Of a stretch of DNA of 64,000 nt, positions 63,995 through 64,000 are shown piece after piece. The notes under the pieces are model-generated. The model was not told the DNA's origin. It was given only the letters and a program-made list of their open reading frames with translations, and did not search any database. The translations under genes were made by a program, and so were the position numbers. Position 1 is the first letter of the stretch. Every line of letters begins with the position of its first letter. The stretch is taken from contig OX621260.1 in NCBI GenBank assembly GCA_951640165.1, forward strand, positions 15,642,001 to 15,706,000. Direction: 5' to 3'. The stretch comes from Pseudoips prasinana. Lineage: Eukaryota > Arthropoda > Insecta > Lepidoptera > Nolidae.

Positions 63995-64000
63995 GTCTTT

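Overview
The window looks like an AT-rich insect genome, most probably a moth or butterfly. The repeat complement points there: Helitrons that start TC, end in a hairpin plus CTAG and sit between A and T; tRNA-derived SINEs; R1-clade, RTE-clade and CR1/Jockey-like non-LTR retrotransposons; and many foldback MITEs. There is no prokaryotic gene organisation. This attribution is inferred from family recognition, not from a search.

One real host gene is supported. Six exons on the minus strand (59632-59441, 44339-44261, 26521-26343, 20881-20710, 16335-16150, 12074-11936) join in phase through five GT-AG introns. Together they encode the last ~315 residues of a Methuselah-like (Mth-like, class B/secretin-type) G-protein coupled receptor: all seven transmembrane segments plus the cytoplasmic tail and a stop codon. 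The extracellular domain and start codon must lie beyond position 64000 or in exons I cannot recognise. About 47 kb of the window is therefore intron, and nearly everything else is transposon debris or featureless AT-rich DNA.

Region by region: 1-2654 is AT-rich with one small ORF resembling a psq-type helix-turn-helix. 2655-8245 is a 5.6-kb hAT-type element with an exact 8-bp target duplication, filled with nested SINE, RTE and R1 insertions. 8246-11935 holds MITEs and the 3' flank of the receptor gene. 11936-16335 holds the last two exons, separated by an intron carrying a ~1.25-kb minisatellite of 30-bp units. 16706-17450 is a broken RAG1-like/Transib-type transposase. 17.4-26.5 kb holds Helitrons, a 530-bp foldback, LINE ends and exons 3 and 4 of the visible set. 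26.5-44.3 kb is a 17.7-kb intron with a 140-bp near-perfect palindrome and several MITEs. 44.3-59.4 kb is a 15.1-kb intron with a target-duplicated R1 copy, a cluster of RTE copies (one with 226 open codons), foldback elements and a Helitron with a paralogous empty site. 59.6-64.0 kb is upstream intron or gene with repeats only.

Labels used below for unnamed repeat families: SINE-1 (head with GTGGGTTCGATTCC), SINE-2 (head GGTTCAAATCC, tail GCCGAATTTCGGCC), SINE-3 (head GCGCAGCGGTTAAGACAG), SINE-4 (head GTAGCCTAGTTGGTAG), MITE-A (ends GTACAGACGCCAGCACATC), Rpt-C to Rpt-I and Rpt-X. These are working names, not database names.
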